Position numbers and translations under genes: made by a program. DNA of 64,000 nt. Origin: Pseudomonas sp. GM41(2012). GTDB lineage: Bacteria > Pseudomonadota > Gammaproteobacteria > Pseudomonadales > Pseudomonadaceae. The notes beneath the pieces were generated by a model. The model saw only the letters and a program-made list of their open reading frames with translations, was not told where the DNA came from and did not search any database. Below, one piece after another: positions 7,687-16,348 of this stretch; positions within the stretch are counted from its first letter, which is position 1, and the number at the start of each line of letters is the position of its first letter. Location of the stretch: contig NZ_AKJN02000007.1 of NCBI RefSeq assembly GCF_000282315.2, positions 1,329,259-1,393,258 on the forward strand, in the 5' to 3' direction.

Positions 7687-10203
7687 TCAGCTCAGAGGCC
7701 ATTGCTGGTGACAGGCGTGACGCACCGCAGCGGCGCTGCTCAATTTGAGCAGGTCCTGGCAGATGCGTCGGCATTCGGCGGCGTCGAGGTGACGGACGCG
7801 GTCCTTGATTTCACCGATCTGCACCGGGCTGACCGACAACTCGCTGACGCCCAGGCCAATCAGCACTGGTGTGGCCAGCGGATCAGAGGCGAGCGCGCCG
7901 CAGACACCGACCCAACGGTTATGCACCGCCGCACCAGCGCAGGTCTGAGCGATCAACCGCAGCAGCGCCGGGTGCATGGCGTCGACCCGCGAGGCGAGGC
8001 CAGCGTGGTCGCGGTCCATGGCCAGGGTGTATTGGGACAAGTCGTTGGTGCCGATCGACAGGAAGTCCGCGTGTTCGGCCAGTTGCTCGGCCAGCAGCGC
8101 GGCGGCGGGGACTTCGATCATCACGCCCAGCTCAGGGCGCTCACTCACACCGAGTTCAGTGCACAACGCATCGAGACGCTGGCGGACGTGCAGCAACTCA
8201 TCGACTTCGGTCACCATCGGCAGCAGGATCCGGCAACGCGACAGCGGGCTGACATGCAGTAATGCGCGCAATTGCTGATCGAGGATTTCCGGACGGACCT
8301 GAGCCAGGCGAATACCGCGCAGACCAAGCACGGGGTTGGCCTCAGCCGGCAGCGGCAAATAGTCGAGTTGTTTGTCGCCGCCAACGTCGATGGTGCGGAT
8401 GATCACCGACTTGTTGCCCATGGCGTCGAGCACGGCTTGATAGGCGACGCGCTGTTCCTCTTCGTCCGGTGCGGTGTTGCGGTCGACGAAGAGAAACTCG
8501 GTACGCAGCAAGCCGACGCCGTCGGCGCCATTGGCCAGGGCATCAGCCGCTTCAGCGCTGGAGGCCACATTGGCGGCGACTTCAATCTGCAAACCGTCGA
8601 GCGTCAGCGCCGGGGTGTGAGCCTGAGCCTGTTGCTCGGCGCGGCGCTGTTGATGATCGAGTTGCGCCTGATGCACTTCGGCCAAACGTTCGGCACTTGG
8701 TATCAGTTCGAGACGACCGCCATCGGCATCCAACACGACCGCCTGGCCTTGCTGTTGATCCAGCAGCGTAGAACCCAGGGCGACCATGCACGGCAAACCT
8801 TTGCCGCGAGCGAGAATCGCCACGTGGGAAGTCGCGCCGCCCTCGGCCATGCACAACCCGGCAACACCTTGCTGACTGAGTTGCAGCAGATCGGAAGGGG
8901 TCAGTTCATGCGCGGCGACGATGGCGCCGGCCGGCACGTCGTAGTGCCAGGTTTCGCCGAGCAAGGCGCGCAGCACGCGTTGTTTGAGGTCGCGCAGATC
9001 GTTGGCGCGCTCGGCCAACAACGGGCTGCCGAGTTGCTGGAGCACTTCGCACTGCACGTCGATCGATTGGCTCCAGGCGTGGGTTGCGGCCATGCCCTGA
9101 TCGATGGAGGTGTTTGCTGCGTTCAGCAGCGCCGGGTCTTCGAGCAGGGCGAGGTGTGCGGCGAAGATCGCTTCTTCGTCGGTGTTCTTATGTTTTCTTG
9201 CTTGGGCCAGCGTGTGGTCGATTTCACCGCGCACAACGGTCAGCGCGGTGTCGAGAGCGAGCAGCTGTTGCTCGGGATCATGGTTGCCGGCGTCCACCGG
9301 CAGGCTGATGGCGCTCAAGCGGAACAACGGCCCGCCAACCAAACCGGGAGCGGCACAAACACCGTGCAGCACACCCGCTTCGGCAGTTCGAGTGCGTCGG
9401 TCAATCGGTGTCGGCGTGGCGGCGTGGCTGTCTTCGGCCAGCGCTGTGGATAACGCGATCAGCAACGCTTGCAACGCGGCTTCGGCGTCCGGGCCCTGGC
9501 AACTGACCTGAACCTCGTCCTGTTCGCCGATGGCCAAGCCCATCAATCCGATCAAGCTGTCGCAGGTCGCTGATTTGCCAGCGAAGTGCAGCTGCGATTT
9601 GCTCTTGAAACCTTGTGCTGTTTGGCGAATCAACGCTGCCGGACGGGCATGCAAACCGCCGCGATGGGCGATGCGAACGTAGCCATGAATCTCTTCCCCG
9701 CAGAGCTCCGCTTCAGCCTGTGCGCCCGACGCGTGCCGACGAATGATGTGTAGCAATGGCTCGCCAACTTTCACCGACTTCAGCGTGATTGGCCGCGCCT
9801 GAAAGTCCTGGCTGTTGGTCAGGATCATCAGGCTGACCAGGCTTTTGCACTGCTGCGCGACCTTGTCCAGGTCGTAGCGCAACAGCGGCTGGCCGTTGCT
9901 GACCCGCGCACCTTCCTTGACCAGCATCGAGAAGCCTTCGCCCTGCAACTCGACTGTGTCGAGGCCCAGGTGCAGCAGCAATTCGGCGCCGTTGTCGGCA
10001 CGCAAGGTGACGGCATGGCCGGTGCGCGCGACGTGCACCACGATGCCGGCGCACGGGGCGTGGAGGGTGTCGTTCAGCGGATCGATGGCGATCCCGTCGC
10101 CCATCGCACCGCTGGCGAACACCGGGTCCGGGACTTTGGCGAGCGTGAGCACCGGGCCGCTGAGCGGGGCGCTGAGGGTCAGCTCTTTATTATTGTTGTG
10201 CAT
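7687..10203 (-). CDS. nagF: Fused PTS phosphotransfer protein EIIA-HPr-EI
   Basis: Relays phosphate from PEP to NagE in the cytoplasm. In 838 residues it carries a glucose-type EIIA (about 1-150; LLLHLG with His78), an HPr domain (about 173-260; GGLHARPAA with His185) and a complete Enzyme I (about 278-835; GGATSHVAILARG with His460; TEFLFVDR, SIGTNDLSQYTLAMDRD and VGVCGALASDP in the PEP-binding barrel). All phospho-acceptor histidines are present, so the protein should carry out every soluble step of the GlcNAc PTS. It lies between nagB-II and nagE in the same direction. Also annotated as a multi-domain ptsI-type gene in other genomes. Confidence 0.94.
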   Translation of the reverse strand: MHNNNKELTLSAPLSGPVLTLAKVPDPVFASGAMGDGIAIDPLNDTLHAPCAGIVVHVARTGHAVTLRADNGAELLLHLGLDTVELQGEGFSMLVKEGARVSNGQPLLRYDLDKVAQQCKSLVSLMILTNSQDFQARPITLKSVKVGEPLLHIIRRHASGAQAEAELCGEEIHGYVRIAHRGGLHARPAALIRQTAQGFKSKSQLHFAGKSATCDSLIGLMGLAIGEQDEVQVSCQGPDAEAALQALLIALSTALAEDSHAATPTPIDRRTRTAEAGVLHGVCAAPGLVGGPLFRLSAISLPVDAGNHDPEQQLLALDTALTVVRGEIDHTLAQARKHKNTDEEAIFAAHLALLEDPALLNAANTSIDQGMAATHAWSQSIDVQCEVLQQLGSPLLAERANDLRDLKQRVLRALLGETWHYDVPAGAIVAAHELTPSDLLQLSQQGVAGLCMAEGGATSHVAILARGKGLPCMVALGSTLLDQQQGQAVVLDADGGRLELIPSAERLAEVHQAQLDHQQRRAEQQAQAHTPALTLDGLQIEVAANVASSAEAADALANGADGVGLLRTEFLFVDRNTAPDEEEQRVAYQAVLDAMGNKSVIIRTIDVGGDKQLDYLPLPAEANPVLGLRGIRLAQVRPEILDQQLRALLHVSPLSRCRILLPMVTEVDELLHVRQRLDALCTELGVSERPELGVMIEVPAAALLAEQLAEHADFLSIGTNDLSQYTLAMDRDHAGLASRVDAMHPALLRLIAQTCAGAAVHNRWVGVCGALASDPLATPVLIGLGVSELSVSPVQIGEIKDRVRHLDAAECRRICQDLLKLSSAAAVRHACHQQWPLS

Positions 10204-10284
10204 GGCTCGGTCTCATCAGTAAAAAACTACGGTTCGGATCAACTCGCCCGCCCCCTCTCTTGGGTTTTTCGTGCGCGCTTTGAA

Positions 10285-11295
10285 TTAATGGGTGCGGGTC
10301 ACTTTGCTCAAGTGTCGCGGCTGGTCCGGGTCCAGGCCTCGGGCGACGGCCAATCCGGCGGCCATGACGTAGAAACTCTGGATCGCCAGAATCGGGTCGA
10401 GGGCCGGGTGCTCGGCACGGCTCAGGGTGAGGTCGCGTTCGGCAATGTCATCCGGTGCGGCCAGCAACACGCGGGCACCGCGCTGGCGCATGTCGGCGGC
10501 GAGGCTCAGCAAACCGGCCTGCTCGGCGCCGCGTGGGGCGAAGATCAGCAGTGGATAATTTTCATCGATCAACGCCATCGGGCCATGACGGACCTCGGCG
10601 CTGCTGAAGGCTTCGGCCTGGATCGCCGAGGTTTCCTTGAATTTCAACGCGGCTTCCTGGGCGATGGCGAAACCGGCGCCACGGCCAATCACCATCAGGC
10701 GTTGGCAATTACGCAGGGCATCGATGGCCAGGCTCCAGTCCTGTTGCGCCGCCTCGCGCAAACCTTCCGGCAGTGCGAGGCCGGCCTCCAGCAATTGCGT
10801 GTCCTCTTTCCAGTGGGCGATCAGACGGGCGCTGGCGCTAAGGGTGGCGATAAAACTTTTGGTCGCCGCGACGCTGTTTTCGGTGCCAGCACAAAGCGGC
10901 AAGCTGAACTCACACGCCGCCTCCAGCGGCGAACTCTCGGCGTTGACCATCGAGATGCTCAGGGCGCCGCGCTTGCGCAGCAGACGCATGCTGTTCACCA
11001 GATCGGGACTTTGCCCGGACTGCGAGAAAGCGAACGCCACTTGGCCGCTGACCTTCAGCGGCGCTTGCAGCATGGTCACCACCGACATCGGCAACGATGC
11101 CACCGGGAAGCCCAATTGCTGCATGGTCAGGTAGGCGAAGTAACTGGCGGCATGATCGGAGCTGCCGCGAGCGACGGTCATCACCACTTGCGGCGGCTGA
11201 CGGCGAAGGCGCCCGGCGATCTCGATCATTTGCGGGTCGAGTTGCTGCAATTGGGCCTGCACGGCTTCGAATGAGGACAGCGCCTCTTCAAGCAT
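10285..11295 (-). CDS. nagB-II: SIS-domain glucosamine-6-phosphate deaminase (NagB-II type)
   Basis: Predicted to convert glucosamine-6-P to fructose-6-P plus ammonia. The 336-residue product has two SIS domains like the isomerase half of GlmS (TVARGSSDHAASYFAY, FSQSGQSPDLV, TENSVAATKSF, SSAEVRHGPMALI) but lacks the glutamine amidotransferase domain, as in NagB-II. The ATG at 11295 overlaps the nagA stop by 8 bases (ATGCTTGA), a typical coupling overlap; a TTG four codons upstream is less likely. Neighbouring nagA and PTS genes fix the pathway. The exact reaction is inferred from family and context. Confidence 0.9.
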   Translation of the reverse strand: MLEEALSSFEAVQAQLQQLDPQMIEIAGRLRRQPPQVVMTVARGSSDHAASYFAYLTMQQLGFPVASLPMSVVTMLQAPLKVSGQVAFAFSQSGQSPDLVNSMRLLRKRGALSISMVNAESSPLEAACEFSLPLCAGTENSVAATKSFIATLSASARLIAHWKEDTQLLEAGLALPEGLREAAQQDWSLAIDALRNCQRLMVIGRGAGFAIAQEAALKFKETSAIQAEAFSSAEVRHGPMALIDENYPLLIFAPRGAEQAGLLSLAADMRQRGARVLLAAPDDIAERDLTLSRAEHPALDPILAIQSFYVMAAGLAVARGLDPDQPRHLSKVTRTH

Positions 11296-12394
11296 TTTTG
11301 AAGTCAATGTCTTCTCCTTCGACCATGACGGCGGTCAGTGTGAGTGAGCGATCGAGCCGCACGCAGTCGGCCCAGCTGCCGGGTTGCAGGCGCCCGCGTT
11401 CGTTGAGGCCGAGGTAGTCGGCGGGGAATTGCGAAAGACGTTGCGAGGCCTCGGCGATCGGCAAACCGATCTTCACCAGATTGCGCAGGGCCTGATCCAT
11501 GGTCAGCGTGCTGCCGGCCAGCGTGCCGTCGGGCAAGCGCACACCGCCCAGGCATTTGGTCACGGTGTGGCTGCCGAGCTTGTACTCACCGTCCGGCATA
11601 CCCGCTGCGGCGGTCGAATCGGTAACGCAATACAGACACGGGATTGAGCGCAGGGCCACACGGATGGCGCCGGGGTGCACGTGCAGCAAGTCCGGAATCA
11701 GTTCTGCGTATTTGGCGTGAGCCAGTGCCGCGCCGACGATGCCCGGCTCACGGTGATGCAGCGGGCTCATGGCGTTGTAGAGGTGGGTGAAACTGCTGGC
11801 GCCGGCGTTCAGCGCGGCAACGCCTTCCTCGTAGCTGCCGAGGGTGTGGCCGATTTGCATGCGCACACCGCGAGCGCTGAGGTCACGGATCAAGGCGTCG
11901 TGGCCGGCGATTTCCGGGGCGATGGTGATCACCCGGATCGGCGCGAGTGCCAGGTATTCTTCGACTTCGGCCATCAATGCGGTGTGGGCGAAATTCGGTT
12001 GGGCGCCGAGTTTGCCGGGGTTGATGTATGGGCCTTCAAGGTGCACGCCGAGGACTCGGGCGCTGCCTTTCGGGCGCTGTTCGCAATATTCGCCGACGGC
12101 TTTGAGCACGCTGGAAATTTCTGCAGGCGGCGCGGTCATGGTGGTCGCCAGCAGCGAGGTCGTGCCGAAACGCACGTGGGTTTTGGTGATGGTCTGGAAG
12201 GCTGGCGCACCTTCCATGATGTCTTTGCCGCCGCCGCCATGAACGTGCAGGTCGATGAAACCCGGCAGCAGGTAAGGCAGGTCGTTGTCGGCCGGATCGC
12301 ACGGTTGGCCTTCGATCGATACGACCTTGCCGTGTTCGTGAGTCAGCCGGCCGCGAACCCAGCCGTGGGCGGTGAGGATGTTGTCTTCGGACAT
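11288..12394 (-). CDS. nagA: N-acetylglucosamine-6-phosphate deacetylase
   Basis: Removes acetate from GlcNAc-6-P to give glucosamine-6-P for NagB-II. The 368-residue amidohydrolase has the metal-binding motif PGFIDLHVHGGGG (His50, His52), HLEGPYINP near 137, IGHTLGSYEEG near 190, FTHLYNAMSP near 210 and VTDSTAAAGMPDG near 265. The start at 12394 (MSEDNILTAHGW) fits the family and lies 21 bases after the nagR stop; the longer open frame upstream overlaps nagR and is not needed. It overlaps nagB-II by 8 bases. Confidence 0.95.
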   Translation of the reverse strand: MSEDNILTAHGWVRGRLTHEHGKVVSIEGQPCDPADNDLPYLLPGFIDLHVHGGGGKDIMEGAPAFQTITKTHVRFGTTSLLATTMTAPPAEISSVLKAVGEYCEQRPKGSARVLGVHLEGPYINPGKLGAQPNFAHTALMAEVEEYLALAPIRVITIAPEIAGHDALIRDLSARGVRMQIGHTLGSYEEGVAALNAGASSFTHLYNAMSPLHHREPGIVGAALAHAKYAELIPDLLHVHPGAIRVALRSIPCLYCVTDSTAAAGMPDGEYKLGSHTVTKCLGGVRLPDGTLAGSTLTMDQALRNLVKIGLPIAEASQRLSQFPADYLGLNERGRLQPGSWADCVRLDRSLTLTAVMVEGEDIDFKNA

Positions 12395-12414
12395 GATCGG
12401 TTCTCGTTGCTCGA

Positions 12415-13146
12415 TTAGCGGCGAAGCTCTGCGACAAAGTCGTAGTAGTCGTTGCGGCAATAGGTGTCGGTGACTTCGATCGGCGTGTTGTCTTCCAGGT
12501 AGCCGACCCGGGTCATCAGCAGCATGGCGGTGCCGGGGGCGATGCCCACCAGGGCGGCGAATTCGTCCGAGGCGTTGATCGCCTGAATGTGCTGCAGGGC
12601 GCGGACGATCGGCTTGCCGATGCCGTCGAGGTATTCGTACAGGGAGTCGCCCACCGCTTGCGGCTTGGGAATGATCGAGGCGGGCAGGGTGCTCATTTCG
12701 ATTGCCATCACCGTGTCGTCGGCTTTGCGCAGTCGCTTGAGCCGGGCGACCTTGTCGTTCGGCGAGAGGCCCAGGCGGATCAGTTCTTCGTGGGTCGGCG
12801 GAGTGATTTCACGCTCCAGCCATTGCGAGCCGGGGACGAAGCCTTTCAGGCGCAGCATCTCGCTGAAACCCGAGAGGCGCGACAGCGGTTGTTCCAGGCG
12901 TGGGGTGATGAAGGTGCCGGAACCCTGGTTGCGGCGAATCAGGCCTTGTTCGAACAGAACTTCCAGCGCCTTGCGGGCGGTGACGCGGGAGATGCCCAGC
13001 ATTTCGCTGAGGTTGCGCTCCGACGGCATGGCCTGTTCGGCTTTCCACTGGCCGGCATGGATCGCCGCTTCCAGATTGCGCGCCAGTTGCAGGTACAACG
13101 GCGTGGGCTGGGTGTCGTCAGGACGTAGGGCCTGGAGGTCATTCAT
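12415..13146 (-). CDS. nagR: GntR/HutC-family repressor of the nag operon
   Basis: A 243-residue regulator with an N-terminal GntR winged helix-turn-helix (MPSERNLSEMLGISRVTARK, about residues 40-60) and a C-terminal UTRA ligand-binding domain (about 100-240; ITPPTHEELIRLGL, VTDTYCRNDYYDFV). Such NagR/NagQ proteins are released from DNA by GlcNAc-6-P or GlcN-6-P. The ATG at 13146 gives the family N-terminus; the longer frame to 13212 would run into the putative operator. It is the first gene of the operon. Repeated TGGTATT-type half sites upstream suggest autoregulation. Confidence 0.9.
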   Translation of the reverse strand: MNDLQALRPDDTQPTPLYLQLARNLEAAIHAGQWKAEQAMPSERNLSEMLGISRVTARKALEVLFEQGLIRRNQGSGTFITPRLEQPLSRLSGFSEMLRLKGFVPGSQWLEREITPPTHEELIRLGLSPNDKVARLKRLRKADDTVMAIEMSTLPASIIPKPQAVGDSLYEYLDGIGKPIVRALQHIQAINASDEFAALVGIAPGTAMLLMTRVGYLEDNTPIEVTDTYCRNDYYDFVAELRR

Positions 13147-13203
13147 GTATGTTTGGTCCGATGCGGATATAGGATTGTTGTCGCCCGGTGGTGGGGTGAA
13201 ACC

Positions 13204-13312
13204 TAATACCACTTAAATACCATGTCAATGAGACCACTTTGCTGTTGGCGTGGGAAAGCCTGCCCTGATGGATGGGTAATAGGGTTGATGGTTTGAAGTG
13301 GTATTAGTGGTG
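13204..13312. promoter_or_regulatory. Candidate NagR operators upstream of nagR
   Basis: TAATACCACTT at 13204-13214 is the exact reverse complement of AAGTGGTATTA at 13296-13306, with a further half site AAATACCAT at 13215-13223 and GTGGT at 13307-13311. The 11-bp sites face each other about 80 bases apart, just upstream of the nag operon. The repetition and position suggest binding sites for the adjacent GntR repressor, possibly with looping; the assignment is inferred. Confidence 0.55.
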
Positions 13313-13326
13313 GGGATTTCAACAGC

Positions 13327-13404
13327 AAAGATCGCAGCCTTCGGCAGCTCCTACGAGTGAAATTGGTATCTACCCGGTAGGAGCTGCCGAAGGCTGCGAT
13401 CTTT
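13327..13404. repeat. REP-like inverted repeat, family A
   Basis: A 28-bp perfect inverted repeat: 13327-13354 (AAAGATCGCAGCCTTCGGCA...) against 13377-13404, with a 22-base loop. It lies in the 490-base gap between nagR and the L,D-transpeptidase gene. Same family as 37327-37402. Confidence 0.9.
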
Positions 13405-13474
13405 TGATTTATTTTTTCAGAGGGCGACCGAAGGTAGCGGTCGAAACACGAATTAACTGGCGACGCGGTCCACT

Positions 13475-13606
13475 GTGGCGAGGGGGCTTGCCCCCGTTCG
13501 GCTGCGAAGCAGTCGTAAAATCAGAAAACGCGGTTGTGCCAGTTGAACCACGATTGCAGGTTTTGGCACTGCTTCGCAGCGCAACGGGGGTAAACCCCCT
13601 CGCCAC
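13475..13606. repeat. REP-like inverted repeat, family C
   Basis: Outer arms GTGGCGAGGGGG / CCCCCTCGCCAC and inner arms GGCTGCGAAGCAGT / ACTGCTTCGCAGC form a 132-bp nested palindrome. A relative lies at 19733-19842. Apart from this element, the preceding REP and the nag operators, nothing else was recognised in 13147-13637. Confidence 0.88.
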
Positions 13607-13637
13607 AAAAGCTTCTCGCCAGCCTTAAAGTTACCCG

Positions 13638-14141
13638 TTACGGACGGATTTCGATCATCGTGCCGTCCGGCACCAAACCCCAAACCTCGCGCATGTCCAT
13701 GTTGCGCATGGCAATGCAGCCGTCGGTCCAGTCCAGCGTGTGGAACAGGTCTTCGGGGTTTTCTTCAGTGTCCGGGGTGCCGTGGATCATGATCATGCTA
13801 CCGGGTTCGACGCCTTCACGTCGGGAGCGTACGGAGTCACTGATGTTCGGGTAGGAGATGTGCATCGCCAGATTGAATTTATCGCTGACCTTGCGCCAGT
13901 CCAGCCAGTAAAAACCTTCAGGCGTGCGTTTGTCGCCTTCCATGAGTTTCGGGCCGATGGGTCTTTTTCCCAATGAGATGCGATAGGTCTTGATCGGCTT
14001 GCCGTCATTGATCAATTGCAATTGGTGGGCGGACTTGAGCACGAGAACTTTTTCGATGACTTTGCCGTCCAGCGATTCCGCAACGGAAGCCTGGGAGACA
14101 GCGACGAACGCCAAGCAAAACAGGGCAAGCAACCAGCGCAT
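13638..14141 (-). CDS. L,D-transpeptidase family (YkuD) exported protein
   Basis: Predicted periplasmic enzyme that cross-links or modifies peptidoglycan. The 167-residue product starts MRWLLALFCLAFVAVSQASVAES, a clear signal peptide, followed by a YkuD domain with IMIHGTPDTEENPED and the catalytic-cysteine motif DWTDGCIAMRNMDM. The longer open frame upstream is rejected because it overlaps the next gene's 3' side and hides the signal peptide. It is followed on the 3' side by REP elements. The substrate is not deducible. Confidence 0.85.
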   Translation of the reverse strand: MRWLLALFCLAFVAVSQASVAESLDGKVIEKVLVLKSAHQLQLINDGKPIKTYRISLGKRPIGPKLMEGDKRTPEGFYWLDWRKVSDKFNLAMHISYPNISDSVRSRREGVEPGSMIMIHGTPDTEENPEDLFHTLDWTDGCIAMRNMDMREVWGLVPDGTMIEIRP

Positions 14142-14205
14142 TGAAACGATATCCCTAAGAGGTGTCGCGACTATTAAGTTATAGGTGATTTTAGAGCCAG
14201 GAGCT

Positions 14206-14757
14206 TTATGTGTTGGCAGGCTGAGCAAGTGGCGGGATCGACTCGGACCGCACGGGGTAGACCTCGGCCCGCCGGTCAGCAAAGAAGCATTCTAAGGTAC
14301 GGCCCACTGTGCGGAAAGCCAACTCGGACCACGGGATGTCGGCTTCGTCGAAAAGCGCCACTTCCAGGCTCTCGGGGCCGGCGGCAAAGTCCAGGTCCAC
14401 CAGCTCGGCGCGGAAGAACACATGCACCTGGCTGATGTGCGGCACGTCGATCAATGTATAGATGCTCAGGTTGCGCACCCGCGCGCAGGCTTCTTCGGCC
14501 GTCTCGCGAATGGCCGCCTGCTCGATGGTTTCCCCGTTTTCCATGAAACCGGCGGGCAGGGTCCAATAACCGCGCCGAGGCTCGATGGCGCGTCGGCACA
14601 GCAAGACCTTGGAGCCCCAGGTCGCCACGCAACCGGCGACGATATTGGGGTTCTGGTAGTGAATCGCCTGACAGCTGTCGCAGACAAAACGCAGGCGCGA
14701 ATCGCCCTCTGGAATGCGTTGGGTCACCGGGTTGCCGCACTGACTGCAAAATTTCAT
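14206..14757 (-). CDS. Nudix hydrolase with N-terminal zinc ribbon
   Basis: A 183-residue cytoplasmic hydrolase of nucleoside-diphosphate-linked compounds, substrate unknown. Residues 4-29 hold two CxxC pairs (CSQC...CDSC), a zinc ribbon as in NudC-like Nudix proteins. The Nudix box begins at Gly70 (GFMENGETIEQ) and continues REXXEE at 84-89, but the usual glycine after EE-x is Cys91. ATG at 14757 gives the zinc ribbon immediately. It is 64 bases upstream of, and codirectional with, the L,D-transpeptidase gene. Confidence 0.88.
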   Translation of the reverse strand: MKFCSQCGNPVTQRIPEGDSRLRFVCDSCQAIHYQNPNIVAGCVATWGSKVLLCRRAIEPRRGYWTLPAGFMENGETIEQAAIRETAEEACARVRNLSIYTLIDVPHISQVHVFFRAELVDLDFAAGPESLEVALFDEADIPWSELAFRTVGRTLECFFADRRAEVYPVRSESIPPLAQPANT

Positions 14758-14903
14758 GCTTGGGTTCCTGAATGCTGCGCCTATCTTGGCGTGCGGCGGT
14801 GTCTGTCGGCAAGTTGTCGTTTAGCGACATGCAGTGGTTATGGGGTTGGGCGGCCGGTTCGATTGGTGCATGATGCGAGATAGAGAACAAATCGAGAAGA
14901 CTC

Positions 14904-15503
14904 ATGCTGGACGAGCTACTTCACCGAGTAAGTAATCACACTCCAAGCACACTGGAAACCGATAAGCGTTTCCCCGAAGCCGCCGTGCTGGTGCCCATCA
15001 CCCGCAGTGACGAGCCGGAACTGGTTCTGACCCTGCGCGCCAGCGGGCTCTCGACCCATGGCGGCGAAGTCGCCTTTCCCGGCGGGCGACGCGACCCTGA
15101 AGACCCTGACCTTATTTTCACCGCCCTGCGCGAAGCCGAAGAAGAAATCGGCCTGCCGCCGGGGCTGGTCGAAGTGATCGGCCCGCTGAGCCCGTTGATC
15201 TCCCTGCACGGCATCAAGGTCACACCCTATGTCGGTGTGATTCCGGACTTTGTCGAGTACCGGGCCAACGATGCCGAGATTGCCGCCGTCTTCAGCGTAC
15301 CGCTGGAGTTCTTCCGCAAGGATCCGCGCGAGCACACCCATCGAATCGATTACCAGGGTCGCAGTTGGTACGTGCCGAGCTATCGTTATGGCGAGTACAA
15401 AATCTGGGGCCTGACGGCGATTATGATCGTCGAGTTGATCAACCTGCTCTATGACGCCAAAATCAGCCTGCACCAGCCACCCAAGACGTTTATCAATACC
15501 TGA
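14904..15503 (+). CDS. Nudix CoA pyrophosphatase-like protein (NudL/YeaB type)
   Basis: A 199-residue Nudix hydrolase. The motif LTLRASGLSTHGGEVAFPGG (about residues 41-60) is the UPF0035 signature found before the Nudix box in CoA pyrophosphatases, and is followed by ALREAEEEIGLPPG in the box itself. It likely hydrolyses CoA or acyl-CoA to 3'-phospho-ADP and phosphopantetheine compounds; this is inferred from the family. It is divergent from the zinc-ribbon Nudix gene across 146 bases and heads a run of rightward genes (gamma-carbonic anhydrase-like, DUF1289). Confidence 0.85.
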   Translation: MLDELLHRVSNHTPSTLETDKRFPEAAVLVPITRSDEPELVLTLRASGLSTHGGEVAFPGGRRDPEDPDLIFTALREAEEEIGLPPGLVEVIGPLSPLISLHGIKVTPYVGVIPDFVEYRANDAEIAAVFSVPLEFFRKDPREHTHRIDYQGRSWYVPSYRYGEYKIWGLTAIMIVELINLLYDAKISLHQPPKTFINT

Positions 15504-15572
15504 AGCCATCGCCCGTATGGCGTGAACCCCCGCTTTTTGCACGTGAGCCAGCCTGGCCTTGAGGACAATAAG

Positions 15573-16097
15573 ATGAAATATCGCCTGGGCGACGCCCGCG
15601 TCGAAACCCATCCGCAGAGCTGGGTCGCACCCAATGCCGTACTGGTGGGTAAGGTCAAACTGGAAGAGGGCGCCAACGTCTGGTTCAACGCTGTGCTGCG
15701 TGGCGACAACGAACTGATCCTGATCGGCAAGAACAGCAACGTCCAGGACGGCACGGTGATGCACACCGACATGGGTTACCCCCTGACCATCGGTACCGGC
15801 GTGACCATCGGCCATAACGCCATGCTTCATGGCTGCACGGTCGGCGATTACAGCTTGATCGGGATTAACGCGGTGATCCTCAACGGCGCGAAAATCGGCA
15901 AGAACTGCATCATCGGCGCCAACTCACTGATTGGTGAGGGCAAGGAGATTCCAGACGGTTCGCTGGTCATGGGCTCCCCCGGCAAAGTGGTGCGCGAGCT
16001 GACCGAGCCGCAGAAGAAAATGCTGGAGGCCAGTGCTGCTCACTATGTGCATAACTCTCAACGTTATGCCCGCGATCTGGTTGAGCAGGAAGAATGA
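15573..16097 (+). CDS. Gamma-carbonic anhydrase family protein (YrdA-like)
   Basis: A 174-residue left-handed beta-helix protein built of hexapeptide repeats (VGKVKLEEGANVWFN, IGKNSNVQDGTVMH, IGTGVTIGHNAMLHGCTVGD, IGKNCIIGANSLIG). The three expected zinc histidines are seen in TVMHTDMG, IGHNAML and LHGCTV. Family members resemble archaeal Cam, but activity of bacterial YrdA-type proteins is often unproven. The start at 15573 follows TTGAGGACAATAAG; the open frame extends 17 codons further up without a better SD. The stop overlaps the DUF1289 start by 4 bases. Confidence 0.9.
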   Translation: MKYRLGDARVETHPQSWVAPNAVLVGKVKLEEGANVWFNAVLRGDNELILIGKNSNVQDGTVMHTDMGYPLTIGTGVTIGHNAMLHGCTVGDYSLIGINAVILNGAKIGKNCIIGANSLIGEGKEIPDGSLVMGSPGKVVRELTEPQKKMLEASAAHYVHNSQRYARDLVEQEE

Positions 16098-16309
16098 GCA
16101 CGCCCGAACGCCCGGTTCGATCGCCTTGCGTGAATATCTGCGCGCTGGACGAGGACGATATTTGCACCGGGTGCCAGCGCACAGTGGAAGAGATCACGCG
16201 CTGGAGCCGGATGGACAACGAAGAGCGGCGCAAGGTGTTGGGGTTGTGTCATGAGCGGGCCAAATCCAGCGGGATTCTCTGGATGCTGGGCAAGACACCA
16301 GACCTGTAG
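16094..16309 (+). CDS. DUF1289 family protein
   Basis: A 71-residue protein with the DUF1289 cysteine pattern: SPCVNICALDEDDICTGCQR, where the spacing C-x3-C-x8-C-x2-C suggests binding of a metal or an iron-sulfur centre, followed by a helical tail. Function unknown. The ATG lies in ATGA overlapping the previous stop, so translation is probably coupled. Confidence 0.88.
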   Translation: MSTPERPVRSPCVNICALDEDDICTGCQRTVEEITRWSRMDNEERRKVLGLCHERAKSSGILWMLGKTPDL

Positions 16310-16348
16310 GTACCCTGTGCGCCAAATTGACAGGTTTCCCACTCGCCC

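Noticed and set aside
8272..9453. 393-codon frame opposite nagF
   Set aside because: Lies wholly within the multi-domain nagF gene, whose motifs are all intact.
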